Part shown: piece after piece, positions 16,729 through 25,877 of the stretch
Layout: every line of letters starts with the position of its first letter
Position numbering within the stretch: the stretch's first letter is position 1
Source: JAPHSX01 sp041554195
Lineage (GTDB): Bacteria; Pseudomonadota; Gammaproteobacteria; Thiohalomonadales; Thiohalomonadaceae
Direction: 5' to 3'
Length of the DNA stretch: 63,341 bases
Assembly (NCBI GenBank): GCA_041554195.1
Contig: JBFFMJ010000013.1
Location: forward strand, 1-63,341
Translations under genes and position numbers: made by a program
Notes under the pieces: model-generated
The model's input: only the letters and a program-made list of their open reading frames with translations
Told to the model about the DNA's origin: nothing
The model's database searches: none

Positions 16729-17553
16729 TCATCGCTGTGCTTGCAGCTCCTCGCGAAGCAGACCGATCTCCTCACGTAGGGAGCGCAGTTCACGCCCCAG
16801 GGCATCAGTATCTTCATGTACCACCTCTTCGATATGTTCCAGTTCCTCCTCATGTTCTTCCGTGTGCATGGTCTGCATGGTGTCGACAATGATGGCGATA
16901 AAGAGATTGAGCATGGTGAAGGTGGCGATGAGGATAAAGGGGATAAAGTAGAGCCAGGCGTGGGGGAAGACCTCCATTACCGGGCGCACGATCCCCATCG
17001 ACCAGGATTCCAGCGTCATCACCTGGAACAGGGTGTACATCGAGGCCCCTATAGTGCCGAACCACTCTGAAAATTGCGTACCGAAGATGTTGGTGGCCAT
17101 CACCGCAAAGACATAGAAGACGATCATCATCAGGGCGGCGATGGATGCGATGCCGGGCACCGCGTGGAGCAGCGCCTCAACCACAAAACGCAGGCGCGGT
17201 ACCATGGAGATCATGCGCAGCACACGCAGGATCCGCAGCGCACGTAGCACGGCGAGGGGGCCGCTTGCCGGAACCAGGGCTATGCCCACAATGATGAAAT
17301 CAAAATTGTTCCAGGCACGTTTGAAAAAACCACCGCCAAAGGCAAACAGCTTGATGGCGATCTCAAGGACAAACACCGCCAGGATCAGCTTGTCGGCCAG
17401 GATCAGTTGCTCGCCCACTCTCTCCATGATCGAGGAGGAGGTCTCCATGCCGAGAATCGCCGCATTGATCAGGATCAGGCCGATAATAAAATACTGTACC
17501 TTGCTGGACTCTATCCATTCACCGGCGCGCTCGCGCAACTTGAGTTCAGGCAT
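16729..17553 (-). CDS. single-repeat voltage-gated sodium channel (NaChBac/NavMs family)
   Basis: A 274-residue six-helix channel subunit that forms a tetramer. The voltage sensor S4 shows arginines at 104, 107, 110 and 113 (LRALRILRVLR). The pore loop carries the selectivity filter TLESWS at 180-185, the sodium-type filter of NavMs and NaChBac. S6 ends near IIVDTM, followed by an acidic neck and a C-terminal coiled coil (about 235-270) that assembles the tetramer. Family members couple membrane voltage to Na+ entry, often in marine or alkaliphilic bacteria. Confidence 0.95.
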   Translation of the reverse strand: MPELKLRERAGEWIESSKVQYFIIGLILINAAILGMETSSSIMERVGEQLILADKLILAVFVLEIAIKLFAFGGGFFKRAWNNFDFIIVGIALVPASGPLAVLRALRILRVLRMISMVPRLRFVVEALLHAVPGIASIAALMMIVFYVFAVMATNIFGTQFSEWFGTIGASMYTLFQVMTLESWSMGIVRPVMEVFPHAWLYFIPFILIATFTMLNLFIAIIVDTMQTMHTEEHEEELEHIEEVVHEDTDALGRELRSLREEIGLLREELQAQR

Positions 17554-17599
17554 GGTGTGCTCCTATGGTTTGATTTGTTGATGACAGCCCCACCAGAGA

Positions 17600-17762
17600 C
17601 CACTGCCAGGCTTGAAGGTTCAGACATCGCTGCTGCGGTGATATCGCGCAGGGCGAAGTCGGGCATTACCATCTCTACCTGCAGGTCGATGAGAATCGGC
17701 GGTGGGAGGCGGATAGCGCGCAGGATCTCTTCGACCTAGCCCTGATCGCGGTCAACGCTCAT
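17600..17762 (-). pseudogene. remnant resembling an HDOD-domain N-terminus
   Basis: Between the channel gene and yejK, the minus strand from an ATG at 17762 reads SVDRDQG, then a TAG stop (17736-17738), then VEEILRAIRLPPPILIDLQ and VEMVMPDFALRDITAAAMS. The second part resembles the start of HDOD domains (P-x-IL-x-LQ-x-EM-x-x-PD). There is no start or stop frame for a full gene and the rest is missing. It looks like a decayed fragment; homology is judged by eye. Confidence 0.4.
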
Positions 17763-17802
17763 GATTTCATAGCTGTTGCGGCTGTTGATTAAAAGCGAAT
17801 AT

Positions 17803-18819
17803 TCACTCGCCGTTAAGATGGCCAAGTAGCTGCTTTTTCAACGCCTTCGGCAGACCGCTGATGTGCAGGGTATCGCTTTCCACATCGTAGCGTACCCGCT
17901 CGTCCAGCTGGTAGGAGGAGAAGCTGATCGCGAGGTCTTTTTCGCGCCCGGCAAACTTGACGTAACGACGCAGACTGCGGCGATCTACCACCACCTCCGG
18001 CTCCTCCTCATCGTTGCCACCATTACCGGTGTGGCCGGCCACGATGCGCACAAACTCATCGGGGTTGATCCCCTCTATCGCCTTGGCCAGCCCCTCCAGC
18101 TTGACCGGGGTGTCCTGTCCATCCTGCTCAATGCAGTATTCCACCACCTGATTGCGGTACTCCTTCTGCTGTTCCTGTGGCACCTCTTTGGCGAAGGCCT
18201 CGACCCCTTCGAGAAAGGCGAGGGTGGCGGCCTCTTTATCAATACCGTTGCTAAAGCCAGTGAGGGCGTAGAAGGCCTCGGACAGCGGCGGGTTGCCGCG
18301 AGGCGGGATGAGGGAGAGGCAGGCGTAGTTCTTGCGCTCGCGCCACTCGACAAGGTCGACCTTGATGCCGAACAGACTGGGGCCGCTGTCGATGGCGTAG
18401 CTGCTGGTGACCTCCAGCTCGTCGTTCAGGGTCAGTGACTCACTCTGGCGGGCGATGAAGAGGGTAAACAGGTGGTGGTCGAAGGATTTCTCGACGAAGA
18501 ACAGCAGGTGGACATTCAGTTCGATCTTCGCCTCATCCAGCTGCATCTGCAGTGCCGTGGTGAAGTCGCGGCTAAGGGTGATGAAGTCGAGTTCCTTATC
18601 GAGAAACTGGGCCAGCAGTTTTGGCAGCAGCGCTGCCTCGCCCTCGCTGGTGAAAGAGCCGTGTTCGCGGCTGATGCGGGCGAGAAAGCTCGCCTTGAGC
18701 TTGGCCAGCAGCGCCTCGCTGGCCCCTTCGGTGGCGAGTTCATCGGCACGGAGCGAGAGGGTGGCAGCGGCGTCGCTGGGGCGTTGCAGGTGATGGGCGA
18801 TGGCGTGGGTAATAGGCAT
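17803..18819 (-). CDS. yejK: nucleoid-associated protein NdpA (YejK)
   Basis: A 338-residue protein matching the YejK/NdpA family in length and layout: ITHAIAHHLQRPSD at the start, FFVEKSFDHHLFTLF and LTLNDELEVTSSYAID in the middle, and a conserved KFAGREKDLAISFSS near the end. Members associate with the nucleoid in gammaproteobacteria; the precise role is poorly known. The gene follows the HDOD-like remnant and is read away from the hypothetical gene at 18893. Confidence 0.92.
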   Translation of the reverse strand: MPITHAIAHHLQRPSDAAATLSLRADELATEGASEALLAKLKASFLARISREHGSFTSEGEAALLPKLLAQFLDKELDFITLSRDFTTALQMQLDEAKIELNVHLLFFVEKSFDHHLFTLFIARQSESLTLNDELEVTSSYAIDSGPSLFGIKVDLVEWRERKNYACLSLIPPRGNPPLSEAFYALTGFSNGIDKEAATLAFLEGVEAFAKEVPQEQQKEYRNQVVEYCIEQDGQDTPVKLEGLAKAIEGINPDEFVRIVAGHTGNGGNDEEEPEVVVDRRSLRRYVKFAGREKDLAISFSSYQLDERVRYDVESDTLHISGLPKALKKQLLGHLNGE

Positions 18820-18892
18820 GGTCTGGGGCGCGCTCTGCGGCTTGAAATCGGGCGACCATTCTAACAGTTTGTAGCCCTGTTGGCCGATACCT

Positions 18893-19267
18893 TCAGTCGT
18901 CCGTATCTATGTCATCATCATCATCGTCGAAGTCGACTATCGCACTGACCTCGACCGGTTCGATGGTGACCTTGGGTTCTGGCGCGTGCTCTGGGATTTG
19001 CTGGATGGCTGCGCCACGCGGGGTAAATGTGGCGCGAGTCGTTTCGTAGGCCTGTTGTAGTGAAGAGCTCGTTTTCGCCTCCTCCGTGCTCAAGTCACGT
19101 AATTTGGCCTCGACGATATCACGTCGGTATTCGATGATCTGGTCACGTTGCTGGTTGTACAGGTAGAGGGTCTGTTCGTTACAGGTGCTCAGGCTGGGGT
19201 CGAGCACCACCACCGAGCTCTTGGCCCCAGCATCCAGAAATTTAAACTGCAATTGGGTATCACTCAC
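18893..19267 (-). CDS. hypothetical 124-residue acidic-tailed protein
   Basis: A soluble protein starting with GTG at 19267 (SDTQLQFKFLDAGAKSS). It has a helical middle (YNQQRDQIIEYRRDIVEAK) and ends in a run of aspartates (DFDDDDDDIDTDD). No family recognised. It lies 73 bp upstream of yejK on the same strand and may be co-transcribed with it. No ATG alternative exists near the start. Confidence 0.6.
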   Translation of the reverse strand: MSDTQLQFKFLDAGAKSSVVVLDPSLSTCNEQTLYLYNQQRDQIIEYRRDIVEAKLRDLSTEEAKTSSSLQQAYETTRATFTPRGAAIQQIPEHAPEPKVTIEPVEVSAIVDFDDDDDDIDTDD

Positions 19268-19489
19268 GTCGCTATACTCTCGCTAAAAAGTGGAAGACAC
19301 GAATAAAGTCGAGAAACTAAATAATACCGTTAACTAGCCTTGTCAATGTTTTTTGTAAGCGTGGTGTGAATGGCTGGTACCGTTCTGAATGGTGAGGGGG
19401 TAGTGGCAATGATGCTTGGGGAGGCTACCCTGTGGGTATCGACGATAGTTTTTCTTGTGTGTGCTATGGCTCTGCACAATAATCAGCCT

Positions 19490-19939
19490 ATGAATCATGC
19501 AAATAATGCAGTCGGCTGGCGTGAGTGGGTCTCCCTGCCGGAGCTCGGGATAGAATGGCTGAAGGTGAAGGTCGATACCGGGGCTCGCACCTCGGCAATC
19601 CACGCCTTTGAGGTTGAAGAGTTCTTTGATAATGGGGTGAAGATGGTGCGCTTTAGTGTGCATCCGTTGCAGAAGAGAGTGGATATTGTGCAGACCTGCA
19701 TTGCGCCAGTAGTCGATGAGCGCATGGTCAGCGATTCCGGCGGACACAGGGAAAAACGCTACGTTATTGAGACACTGGTGCGGCTCGGTGAGCATGAGTG
19801 GCCCATTGAGATCACCCTGACCAACCGTGATACGATGCTGTTTCGCATGTTGTTGGGGCGCACCGCACTGGCTGACCGTTTTGTCGTGCAGTCTGAGTCC
19901 TCCTATCTCTTTGGTAAGCCTGAACTGTTAAATGGATGA
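19490..19939 (+). CDS. RimB-like ATP-dependent zinc protease family protein
   Basis: A 149-residue retropepsin-like protein of the RimB/DUF785 (ATP-dependent zinc protease) family, which acts with RimK on the poly-glutamate tail of ribosomal protein S6. The active-site-like motif is VKVDTGARTSAIHA; LLGRTALADRFVV is the conserved end. The ATG at 19490 gives the usual family length. An in-frame ATG at 19409 has a better ribosome site (GAGGGG) and would add a hydrophobic leader of about 20 residues, so the start is uncertain. rimK follows within 5 bp. Confidence 0.85.
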   Translation: MNHANNAVGWREWVSLPELGIEWLKVKVDTGARTSAIHAFEVEEFFDNGVKMVRFSVHPLQKRVDIVQTCIAPVVDERMVSDSGGHREKRYVIETLVRLGEHEWPIEITLTNRDTMLFRMLLGRTALADRFVVQSESSYLFGKPELLNG

Positions 19940-19943
19940 TGTT

Positions 19944-20849
19944 ATGAAGATCGCTATTCTCTCCCGCAATAAGAAGCTCTACTCCACGCGACGTCTGGTC
20001 GAGGCGTGCGAGCAGCGCGGCCATGAGGTGCGGGTGATCGATACGCTGCGCTGCTACATGAATATCACCTCGGATAAGCCAGAGCTCCACTACCGGGGCG
20101 AAAACCTGCTCGATTTTGATGCGGTGATCCCGCGTATCGGTGCCTCGGTGACCTTTTACGGCACGGCGGTGCTGCGTCAGTTTGAGATGATGGGGGTGTT
20201 TCCGGTCAGTGAGTCGGTGGCGATCAGCCGTTCGCGCGATAAATTACGGTCCCTGCAGCTGCTGTCGCGTGATGGGGTGGGGATGCCAAAGACCGGTTTT
20301 GCCAATTCCCCGGATGATGTTCAGGATTTGATAAAAATGGTCGGTGGTGCGCCACTGGTGATTAAGCTCCTTGAGGGGACACAGGGGATTGGTGTGGTGC
20401 TGGCCGAGACCAAGAAGGCGGCGGAGAGCGTGATCGAGGCCTTTATGGGTCTGAAGGCCAACATTCTCATACAGGAGTTCATCCAGGAGGCGGGGGGGGC
20501 GGATATCCGTTGTTTCGTCATTGATGGCAAGGTGGTGGCCGCGATGCAACGCCAGGCCCCGGAAGGAGAGTTTCGCTCCAACCTGCACCGTGGCGGCAGT
20601 GCTACCCTGGTCAAGCTCACCCCGAGTGAGCGTGCCACCGCGATCAAGGCCGCCAGGGTGATGGGACTCAATGTCGCCGGTGTGGATATTCTGCGATCAG
20701 AGCGCGGGCCTCTGGTGATGGAGGTCAATTCATCGCCAGGACTTGAGGGCATTGAGGCGGCGACCCAAAAGGATGTGGCGGGGATGATCGTTGAGTTTAT
20801 TGAGAAGCGAGCCAAGCCGAACAAGACCCGGACCCGTGGCAAAGGTTAA
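19944..20849 (+). CDS. rimK: ribosomal protein S6 glutamate ligase RimK
   Basis: A 301-residue ATP-grasp ligase that adds glutamates to the C-terminus of ribosomal protein S6. Starts MKIAILSRNKKLYSTRRL as in E. coli RimK. Other signatures: AVIPRIGASVTFYG, RQFEMMGVFPVSES, LLEGTQGIGVVLAE, FRSNLHRGGSA and EVNSSPGLEGIE, covering the ATP and metal sites. The ATG at 19944 is preferred to 19932, which overlaps the upstream stop. It is flanked by its RimB partner and an M14-like peptidase. Confidence 0.95.
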   Translation: MKIAILSRNKKLYSTRRLVEACEQRGHEVRVIDTLRCYMNITSDKPELHYRGENLLDFDAVIPRIGASVTFYGTAVLRQFEMMGVFPVSESVAISRSRDKLRSLQLLSRDGVGMPKTGFANSPDDVQDLIKMVGGAPLVIKLLEGTQGIGVVLAETKKAAESVIEAFMGLKANILIQEFIQEAGGADIRCFVIDGKVVAAMQRQAPEGEFRSNLHRGGSATLVKLTPSERATAIKAARVMGLNVAGVDILRSERGPLVMEVNSSPGLEGIEAATQKDVAGMIVEFIEKRAKPNKTRTRGKG

Positions 20850-21900
20850 TCACAGGAAGCTGGTGATTGGCGGGGTCACCATTGAGCCGGGAACGCGGCA
20901 AAGCATTGATCTACCCGTTGCCAAGCTTCACACCCATACGCCATTGACGATGCCGGTGCAGGTCATTCGTGGCCGGCGTGATGGTCCCATACTCTTCGTT
21001 AGTGCGGCGATCCACGGTGACGAGCTGAATGGTGTCGAGATAATTCGGCGCCTGTTGCAGCAGAAGAGTCTGAGCAAGCTGCACGGTGCTCTTATCGCCA
21101 TTCCTATCGTTAATATCTACGGGGTGATCCACCACTCGCGTTATCTTCCTGATCGGCGCGATCTGAATCGCAGCTTTCCCGGCTCAGAGCGCGGTTCGCT
21201 CGCCAGCCGCCTGGCCTACCTGTTTATGAAGGAGATCGTCGCCAACTGTACTCATGGCATCGATATTCATACCGGAGCCCTGCATCGTAACAACCTGCCA
21301 CAGATACGCGCCAATCTGCAGCATGAAGAGACGGAGCGGCTGGCACGTGCCTTCGGCACACCGGTAATATTGAACTCCGATCTTCGTGATGGTTCTCTGC
21401 GTCAGTCCGCTGCCGAGTGCGGCATCCCGATGCTCCTTTATGAAGCAGGCCAGGCACTGCAGTTTGATGAGTTGTCGATACGCGCCGGGGTGCGCGGCAT
21501 TATTAGCGTGATGCGTGAGCTGGGGATGTTGAGTGCCAGCCGGTCACGCAGTAGAGCCACGATTGAGCCGCTGGTCGCTCGCTCATCCCAGTGGGTGCGC
21601 GCCCCTGAGAGTGGGATATTTCGCGCCTTTACCGCGTTGGGAACACGAGTTAACCGCGGCGACACTCTTGGCATGATCGCTTCACCCTATGGTGATAATG
21701 AGGTTGAAGTCCTTTCAAGCACCAGTGGCCTGGTGATCGGACGCACCAATCTGCCGCTGATCAATGAGGGGGATGCGCTGTTTCATCTGGCCCGTTTTTC
21801 TGCGGTGAAAGAGGCGGCTGAAATGGTAGAAGAATTCACCGAGACACACCTTCCTGCTGATGAAGAGGATGGCGCGTATCAGGACCCTCAAATAATTTAA
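20836..21900 (+). CDS. succinylglutamate desuccinylase/aspartoacylase-family metallohydrolase
   Basis: A 354-residue M14-like zinc carboxypeptidase fold. Zinc motifs HGDELNGVE and HGIDIHTG are visible, with ERGSLASRLAY and a conserved EAG (LLYEAGQ). The start is a GTG at 20836, overlapping rimK by 14 bases and giving a family-like N-terminus; a GTG at 20863, preceded by AGGAAG, is an alternative. Such proteins commonly sit with rimK and rimB, suggesting trimming or recycling of the S6 glutamate tail, but no activity is proven. Confidence 0.87.
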   Translation: MAKVNHRKLVIGGVTIEPGTRQSIDLPVAKLHTHTPLTMPVQVIRGRRDGPILFVSAAIHGDELNGVEIIRRLLQQKSLSKLHGALIAIPIVNIYGVIHHSRYLPDRRDLNRSFPGSERGSLASRLAYLFMKEIVANCTHGIDIHTGALHRNNLPQIRANLQHEETERLARAFGTPVILNSDLRDGSLRQSAAECGIPMLLYEAGQALQFDELSIRAGVRGIISVMRELGMLSASRSRSRATIEPLVARSSQWVRAPESGIFRAFTALGTRVNRGDTLGMIASPYGDNEVEVLSSTSGLVIGRTNLPLINEGDALFHLARFSAVKEAAEMVEEFTETHLPADEEDGAYQDPQII

Positions 21901-21991
21901 CGACGCTTCCGCACGAAACAGTAAGGAAGTTATTTGCTTCTAGCCAGGATTATCCACCTGCTTAGCTCACTATCTATTCTCAGGACTCCCC

Positions 21992-23359
21992 ATGAGTGAA
22001 ACAGCGCCAGTTGGTGAGGTCGTCGCTACCACACTGCCTCTCGATATGATCATTGCGAATCTTCGCGCTGGTGATGAGCTGGCCGTTAGCGAAGCGTTGG
22101 CACTGCTGCATCATGGTGAAATAGCCTCGGTGCTGGAGGCCCTCTCTCCCGATTTGCGGCAACGCCTGTGGGCACTGGTACCCGCAGAGATTGAAGGTGA
22201 GGTGCTGCCCTACCTGCATGACAAGGCCCAGGCCAGCATTCTCTACAAAATGGATGATCAGGCGGTGGTGGCGGCGGCCACGGCGATGGAGGTGAATGAA
22301 CTTGCACAGGTTATCGATAACCTGTCGGAGGATCTTACCGAGACGGTTTTAAATTCTCTGGATGAGGATCACCGCCTGCGCCTGGAGGCCAATATGGCCT
22401 TTGCGGAGGGTACCGCCGGTCGCATTATGAGCAGTGATGTGATCAGTGTGCGCGCCGATGTCACCCTGGCGGTGGTGTTGAGGTATCTGCGCCGCTTTAC
22501 CACGCTGCCACCGCATACCGACAATCTAATGGTGACGGATGAGGAGGGGCTCTATCTGGGTACCATTTCTGTGGCCGAGGCGGTTACCGGTCAACCCGAT
22601 GTTGAGGTCTCGGCGGTAATGCACGCCGCCACTGAGTGGGTATCAGGGGATGCTACCGAGCAGCAGATCGCACAGTTATTTGAACGTCGTGACCTGATCT
22701 CTCTGGCTGTGGTGGACGGTGCAGGTATTCTGTTGGGGCGGATCACGGTGGAGGATGCGATCGACATCATTCGCTCGCAGGCCGACCATGCGCTGCTGGC
22801 GAGCGCCGGTCTACGTGAGGAGGAGGACCTGTTTGCACCGGTCATTCCCAGTGCGGTGCGTCGCGGGCTGTGGTTGGGGCTTAACCTGGTCACGGTCTTT
22901 ATGGCGGCCTGGGTGATCGGGCGCTTTGAGGAGGTGTTGGACAAGATTGTCGTGCTCGCCGTCCTGTTGCCGGTGGTCTCCAGTATGGGGGGGATTGCGG
23001 GTAGTCAGACCCTTACCCTGACGATCAGGGGGCTCAGCCAGGGGCAGGTGAGTAAGACCAATCTACGCTGGTTGACCAATAAAGAGGTGCTGGTTGGGCT
23101 GCTCAACGGTATTGTCTGGTCGCTGGTGGTAGGAGGGGTGACCTTTCTGTGGTTTCAGCAGTGGGGGATCGCGCTGATCATTGCCGTGGCGATGGTGCTT
23201 AACCTGTTTGTCGCCGCGCTGTCGGGGGTGGTGATCCCCATCCTGCTGGATCGTCTGGGTATTGACCCTGCACTCTCCGGTGCCGTGCTACTGACCACCG
23301 TGACCGATATCGTGGGCTTTTTAAGCTTTCTCGGTTTAGCCACCTGGTTCCTGGTTTAG
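21992..23359 (+). CDS. mgtE: magnesium transporter MgtE
   Basis: A 455-residue channel-type Mg2+ transporter. The cytoplasmic N domain (about 25-125) and two CBS domains (about 135-255; RIMSSDVISV and LLGRITVEDAIDII) gate the pore by sensing Mg2+. The membrane domain (about 285-455) has five helices with PVVSSMGGIAGSQTLTL, the conserved pore motif, and a final VTDIVGFLSFLG. It lies 91 bp after the rimK cluster and converges with the MscS gene. I see no Mg2+ riboswitch upstream. Confidence 0.95.
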   Translation: MSETAPVGEVVATTLPLDMIIANLRAGDELAVSEALALLHHGEIASVLEALSPDLRQRLWALVPAEIEGEVLPYLHDKAQASILYKMDDQAVVAAATAMEVNELAQVIDNLSEDLTETVLNSLDEDHRLRLEANMAFAEGTAGRIMSSDVISVRADVTLAVVLRYLRRFTTLPPHTDNLMVTDEEGLYLGTISVAEAVTGQPDVEVSAVMHAATEWVSGDATEQQIAQLFERRDLISLAVVDGAGILLGRITVEDAIDIIRSQADHALLASAGLREEEDLFAPVIPSAVRRGLWLGLNLVTVFMAAWVIGRFEEVLDKIVVLAVLLPVVSSMGGIAGSQTLTLTIRGLSQGQVSKTNLRWLTNKEVLVGLLNGIVWSLVVGGVTFLWFQQWGIALIIAVAMVLNLFVAALSGVVIPILLDRLGIDPALSGAVLLTTVTDIVGFLSFLGLATWFLV

Positions 23360-23389
23360 CACGGCGGTTATCGTACCGCTGGTAACGAT

Positions 23390-24703
23390 TTAATTATCAC
23401 CGCCCTGCGGATTGAGGATCCTGACCTCGCGCTGCGGGAATGGGATCGCAATACCTTTCTCCTTAAAGGCATCCCAGATCATCAGCAACAGGTCACCGCC
23501 AACCCGGTTGCGGCCATCGTCGATATCCTCCATCCAGAACTCAATCAGGATCTGGATACCGGAGTCAGCAAACTCCTTGATCTCCGCATCGGGCTGTTCC
23601 TCAAGGGGGGTGTCCGCACCGCTCAATACCTGCGGATGACTCGCCACCACTTCTTTCAGCAACTTGAACAGGGCGTGCATGTCTGTGTCGTAAGCGACGG
23701 AAAATTCCAGGGAGTAGCGCTGCTTCTTATTCTTGTGGGTCCAGTTGATGAACTGCGAGGTGATAAAGCGCTCGTTGGGCACCATCACATCCTTGCCATC
23801 GAAGGTCTCCAGGGTGGTGGAGCGCATGTTCATCTCACGAATGGTGCCCGCCTGACCACTCTCCAGCTCCACATAGTCACCGACGGTAAGTGAGCGGTCG
23901 AGCAGGATAATGATGCCGGAGATAAAATTGGAGGCAATCGCCTGCAGGCCAAAGCCAAGGCCCACACCCAGTGCGCCACCAAACACTGCCAGGGTGGTGA
24001 GGTTGATCCCCATCACCTGCAGCAGCAGCAGGAAGACGACGAAGAACACCACCACCTGTAGCAGTTTGGCAAAGATCTCGCGGGTACCGGTATCCAGCTC
24101 CTGCTGGCTGCGAATAATGCGTTGCCCTGCATTGCTGGTGAGCCGCCCCACCCAGAACAGCAACAGGCCGAAGATGGTGACCCTCAACAGCCCATAGGCG
24201 GATAACTTGATATTGCCTATCTCAAGCGATAACGATTCGAGATAGGCGGTGACATCATCGAGCCAGCCGAACACCTGTAGCAGGGCGATGGGGATAGCCA
24301 GCCACTTGACGAGCGTACGGATGATGGGGCTGCGGATAAAGCGTGTGAGTAGCGCGTAGAGCATGAAAACGACCGCCACACTTTCGGCAATGCGTACCAG
24401 CCAGCTTTGCGCTACCGCCAGGGTACTTAGTTCGACGGCGATGCTGAGGGCGAGAATGTTGAATAGCGGAAATAGAAGCTCATTGAATTGGAAGAGCGTC
24501 TTGCGCAGGGGGTAAAGTGCACCAGGTTGGGGAGTTGTGCGAAACAGCGGTGAGCGTTTGCGTAACAGCTGGGTCAGGGAGAGGGCAGTGACGACAGCCA
24601 GCAGGATCATCCCGGCCTGGACAAAGAAGGCCGGTGTGCTTAGCTGTTGTAGCGTCTGCTCCATCAGCTGGTTGAACCATTCGCTGATCTTCTGTTGAAA
24701 CAC
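23390..24703 (-). CDS. MscS-family mechanosensitive channel
   Basis: A 437-residue channel with about four to five N-terminal membrane helices before the conserved core. The pore helix reads AVFGGALGVGLGFGLQ and IASNFISGIIILLDRSL follows, then the beta domain (VGDYVELESGQAGTIREMNMR) and a C-terminal alpha/beta domain ending VRILNPQG. The frame reaches a GTG at 24721, but the GTG at 24703, preceded by AAGGGG, is the better start. Family role: release of solutes on osmotic downshock. Confidence 0.92.
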   Translation of the reverse strand: MFQQKISEWFNQLMEQTLQQLSTPAFFVQAGMILLAVVTALSLTQLLRKRSPLFRTTPQPGALYPLRKTLFQFNELLFPLFNILALSIAVELSTLAVAQSWLVRIAESVAVVFMLYALLTRFIRSPIIRTLVKWLAIPIALLQVFGWLDDVTAYLESLSLEIGNIKLSAYGLLRVTIFGLLLFWVGRLTSNAGQRIIRSQQELDTGTREIFAKLLQVVVFFVVFLLLLQVMGINLTTLAVFGGALGVGLGFGLQAIASNFISGIIILLDRSLTVGDYVELESGQAGTIREMNMRSTTLETFDGKDVMVPNERFITSQFINWTHKNKKQRYSLEFSVAYDTDMHALFKLLKEVVASHPQVLSGADTPLEEQPDAEIKEFADSGIQILIEFWMEDIDDGRNRVGGDLLLMIWDAFKEKGIAIPFPQREVRILNPQGGDN

Positions 24704-24872
24704 GTTAATTACCCCCTTCACTCTGGGTTGTTATCTTTTGGAGCATAGAGCAGGGGGCGTTGCTTTGGTAGTGCTCTATGGCGTGTTGACGAGCCACAGC
24801 CACGCTATTTTTGTTGCAGATTATTCATAAATCTGTCAAATAGCTGAAAATAGTTTAAACGGCGAGAGAGTA

Positions 24873-25775
24873 ATGATGTCGGGCATTAGGGGTTTCAACA
24901 GTATTTTATTTATTGCGGATAATGCTCCTGACGAGCAGTACGCCCTGAGGCGTGCTGTCGAGATGGCGAGTCAGTGGCAGGCGCGCTTGGTGGTGATGGA
25001 TGTATTGGAACTCTCCGCCCTGGAGGGGGATGTGCTGCGCCGGGTTAATCCTACGGTTAAGCTGCAGGAGAGGTTGTTGCAGGCGCGCGAGGAGGCACTA
25101 CATAGAATGATCTTGCCCTATGCGTCCCTTGGGATGGATATTCGGGTTAGGGTGGGAATAGGCCGTCTTCATACGGAGGCCGTTCGCGCCATCAGTCGTG
25201 GTGGTCATAAATTGTTGATTAAGGGGGCAAAAGGACCGGCTCAGGAGCCGCGGGCGATTGGGCCGATGGACTCGCGCCTCATTCGGCTCTCTCCCTGCCC
25301 GGTCATGATCCTGCGTGAACAGACTCGTGGTGCGGTTCTTGCCGCGGTAGCGTTGGATACCACACATGGTGATGAGGGGCGGGGGGATAATGCGTTGCTA
25401 CGTGTTGCCCATATCTTTGCCGCAATTAATGATGTGCCACTGCATCTGGTACACGCCTGGGAGTTGCCGGACGCGAAGGTGTTACGGGCGGTGAGTTCTG
25501 CTGATGACAGCGAATTGTTACGCGATCAGATTGAGGACGCTCACAAAGCCTTGCTGGAAAAGATGATCGCTCGGCATCCGCACATTCCCGTGATCCCGCA
25601 CTTACAGGAGGGGTGGGCCTCGCATGTTGTACCGAAGCTAATCGATGAGTTGCAGGTGGAGCTGCTGGTGATCGGGGCGGCGGGAAAGGAGGGACTGGAG
25701 TGCCCTACTATGGGGAGTATCCTGGAGGTGATCCTCTATCAGGTGAGGTGTTCTATTCTGGTGGTCAAACCGTAG
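24873..25775 (+). CDS. tandem universal stress protein (UspE-like)
   Basis: A 300-residue protein of two Usp domains (about 8-147 and 150-300). Domain 1 contains GAKGPAQEPRAIGPMDSRLIR and domain 2 VIGAAGKEGLECPTMGS; both resemble the ATP-binding loop G-2x-G-9x-G(S/T). The two-domain layout matches UspE. It follows the divergent MscS gene and ends at a strong terminator at 25811-25840. The role is in stress survival; no specific stress can be assigned. Confidence 0.88.
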   Translation: MMSGIRGFNSILFIADNAPDEQYALRRAVEMASQWQARLVVMDVLELSALEGDVLRRVNPTVKLQERLLQAREEALHRMILPYASLGMDIRVRVGIGRLHTEAVRAISRGGHKLLIKGAKGPAQEPRAIGPMDSRLIRLSPCPVMILREQTRGAVLAAVALDTTHGDEGRGDNALLRVAHIFAAINDVPLHLVHAWELPDAKVLRAVSSADDSELLRDQIEDAHKALLEKMIARHPHIPVIPHLQEGWASHVVPKLIDELQVELLVIGAAGKEGLECPTMGSILEVILYQVRCSILVVKP

Positions 25776-25810
25776 CAGTACCGTGTTGCCCGGAGCCTTT
25801 GGACAAAAAA

Positions 25811-25840
25811 AAGCCCGAACAAAACTGTTCGGGCTTTTTT
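25811..25840. terminator. bidirectional rho-independent terminator, usp / fusA
   Basis: Perfect stem AAGCCCGAACA / TGTTCGGGCTT (25811-25821 with 25826-25836) with a 4-base loop, T-run on the right and A-run on the left. It serves both the plus-strand usp gene and the minus-strand fusA that converge here. Confidence 0.95.
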
Positions 25841-25877
25841 ATCGGAAGGGGGATCACTCCCCCCTCTGCTTCAAGGA

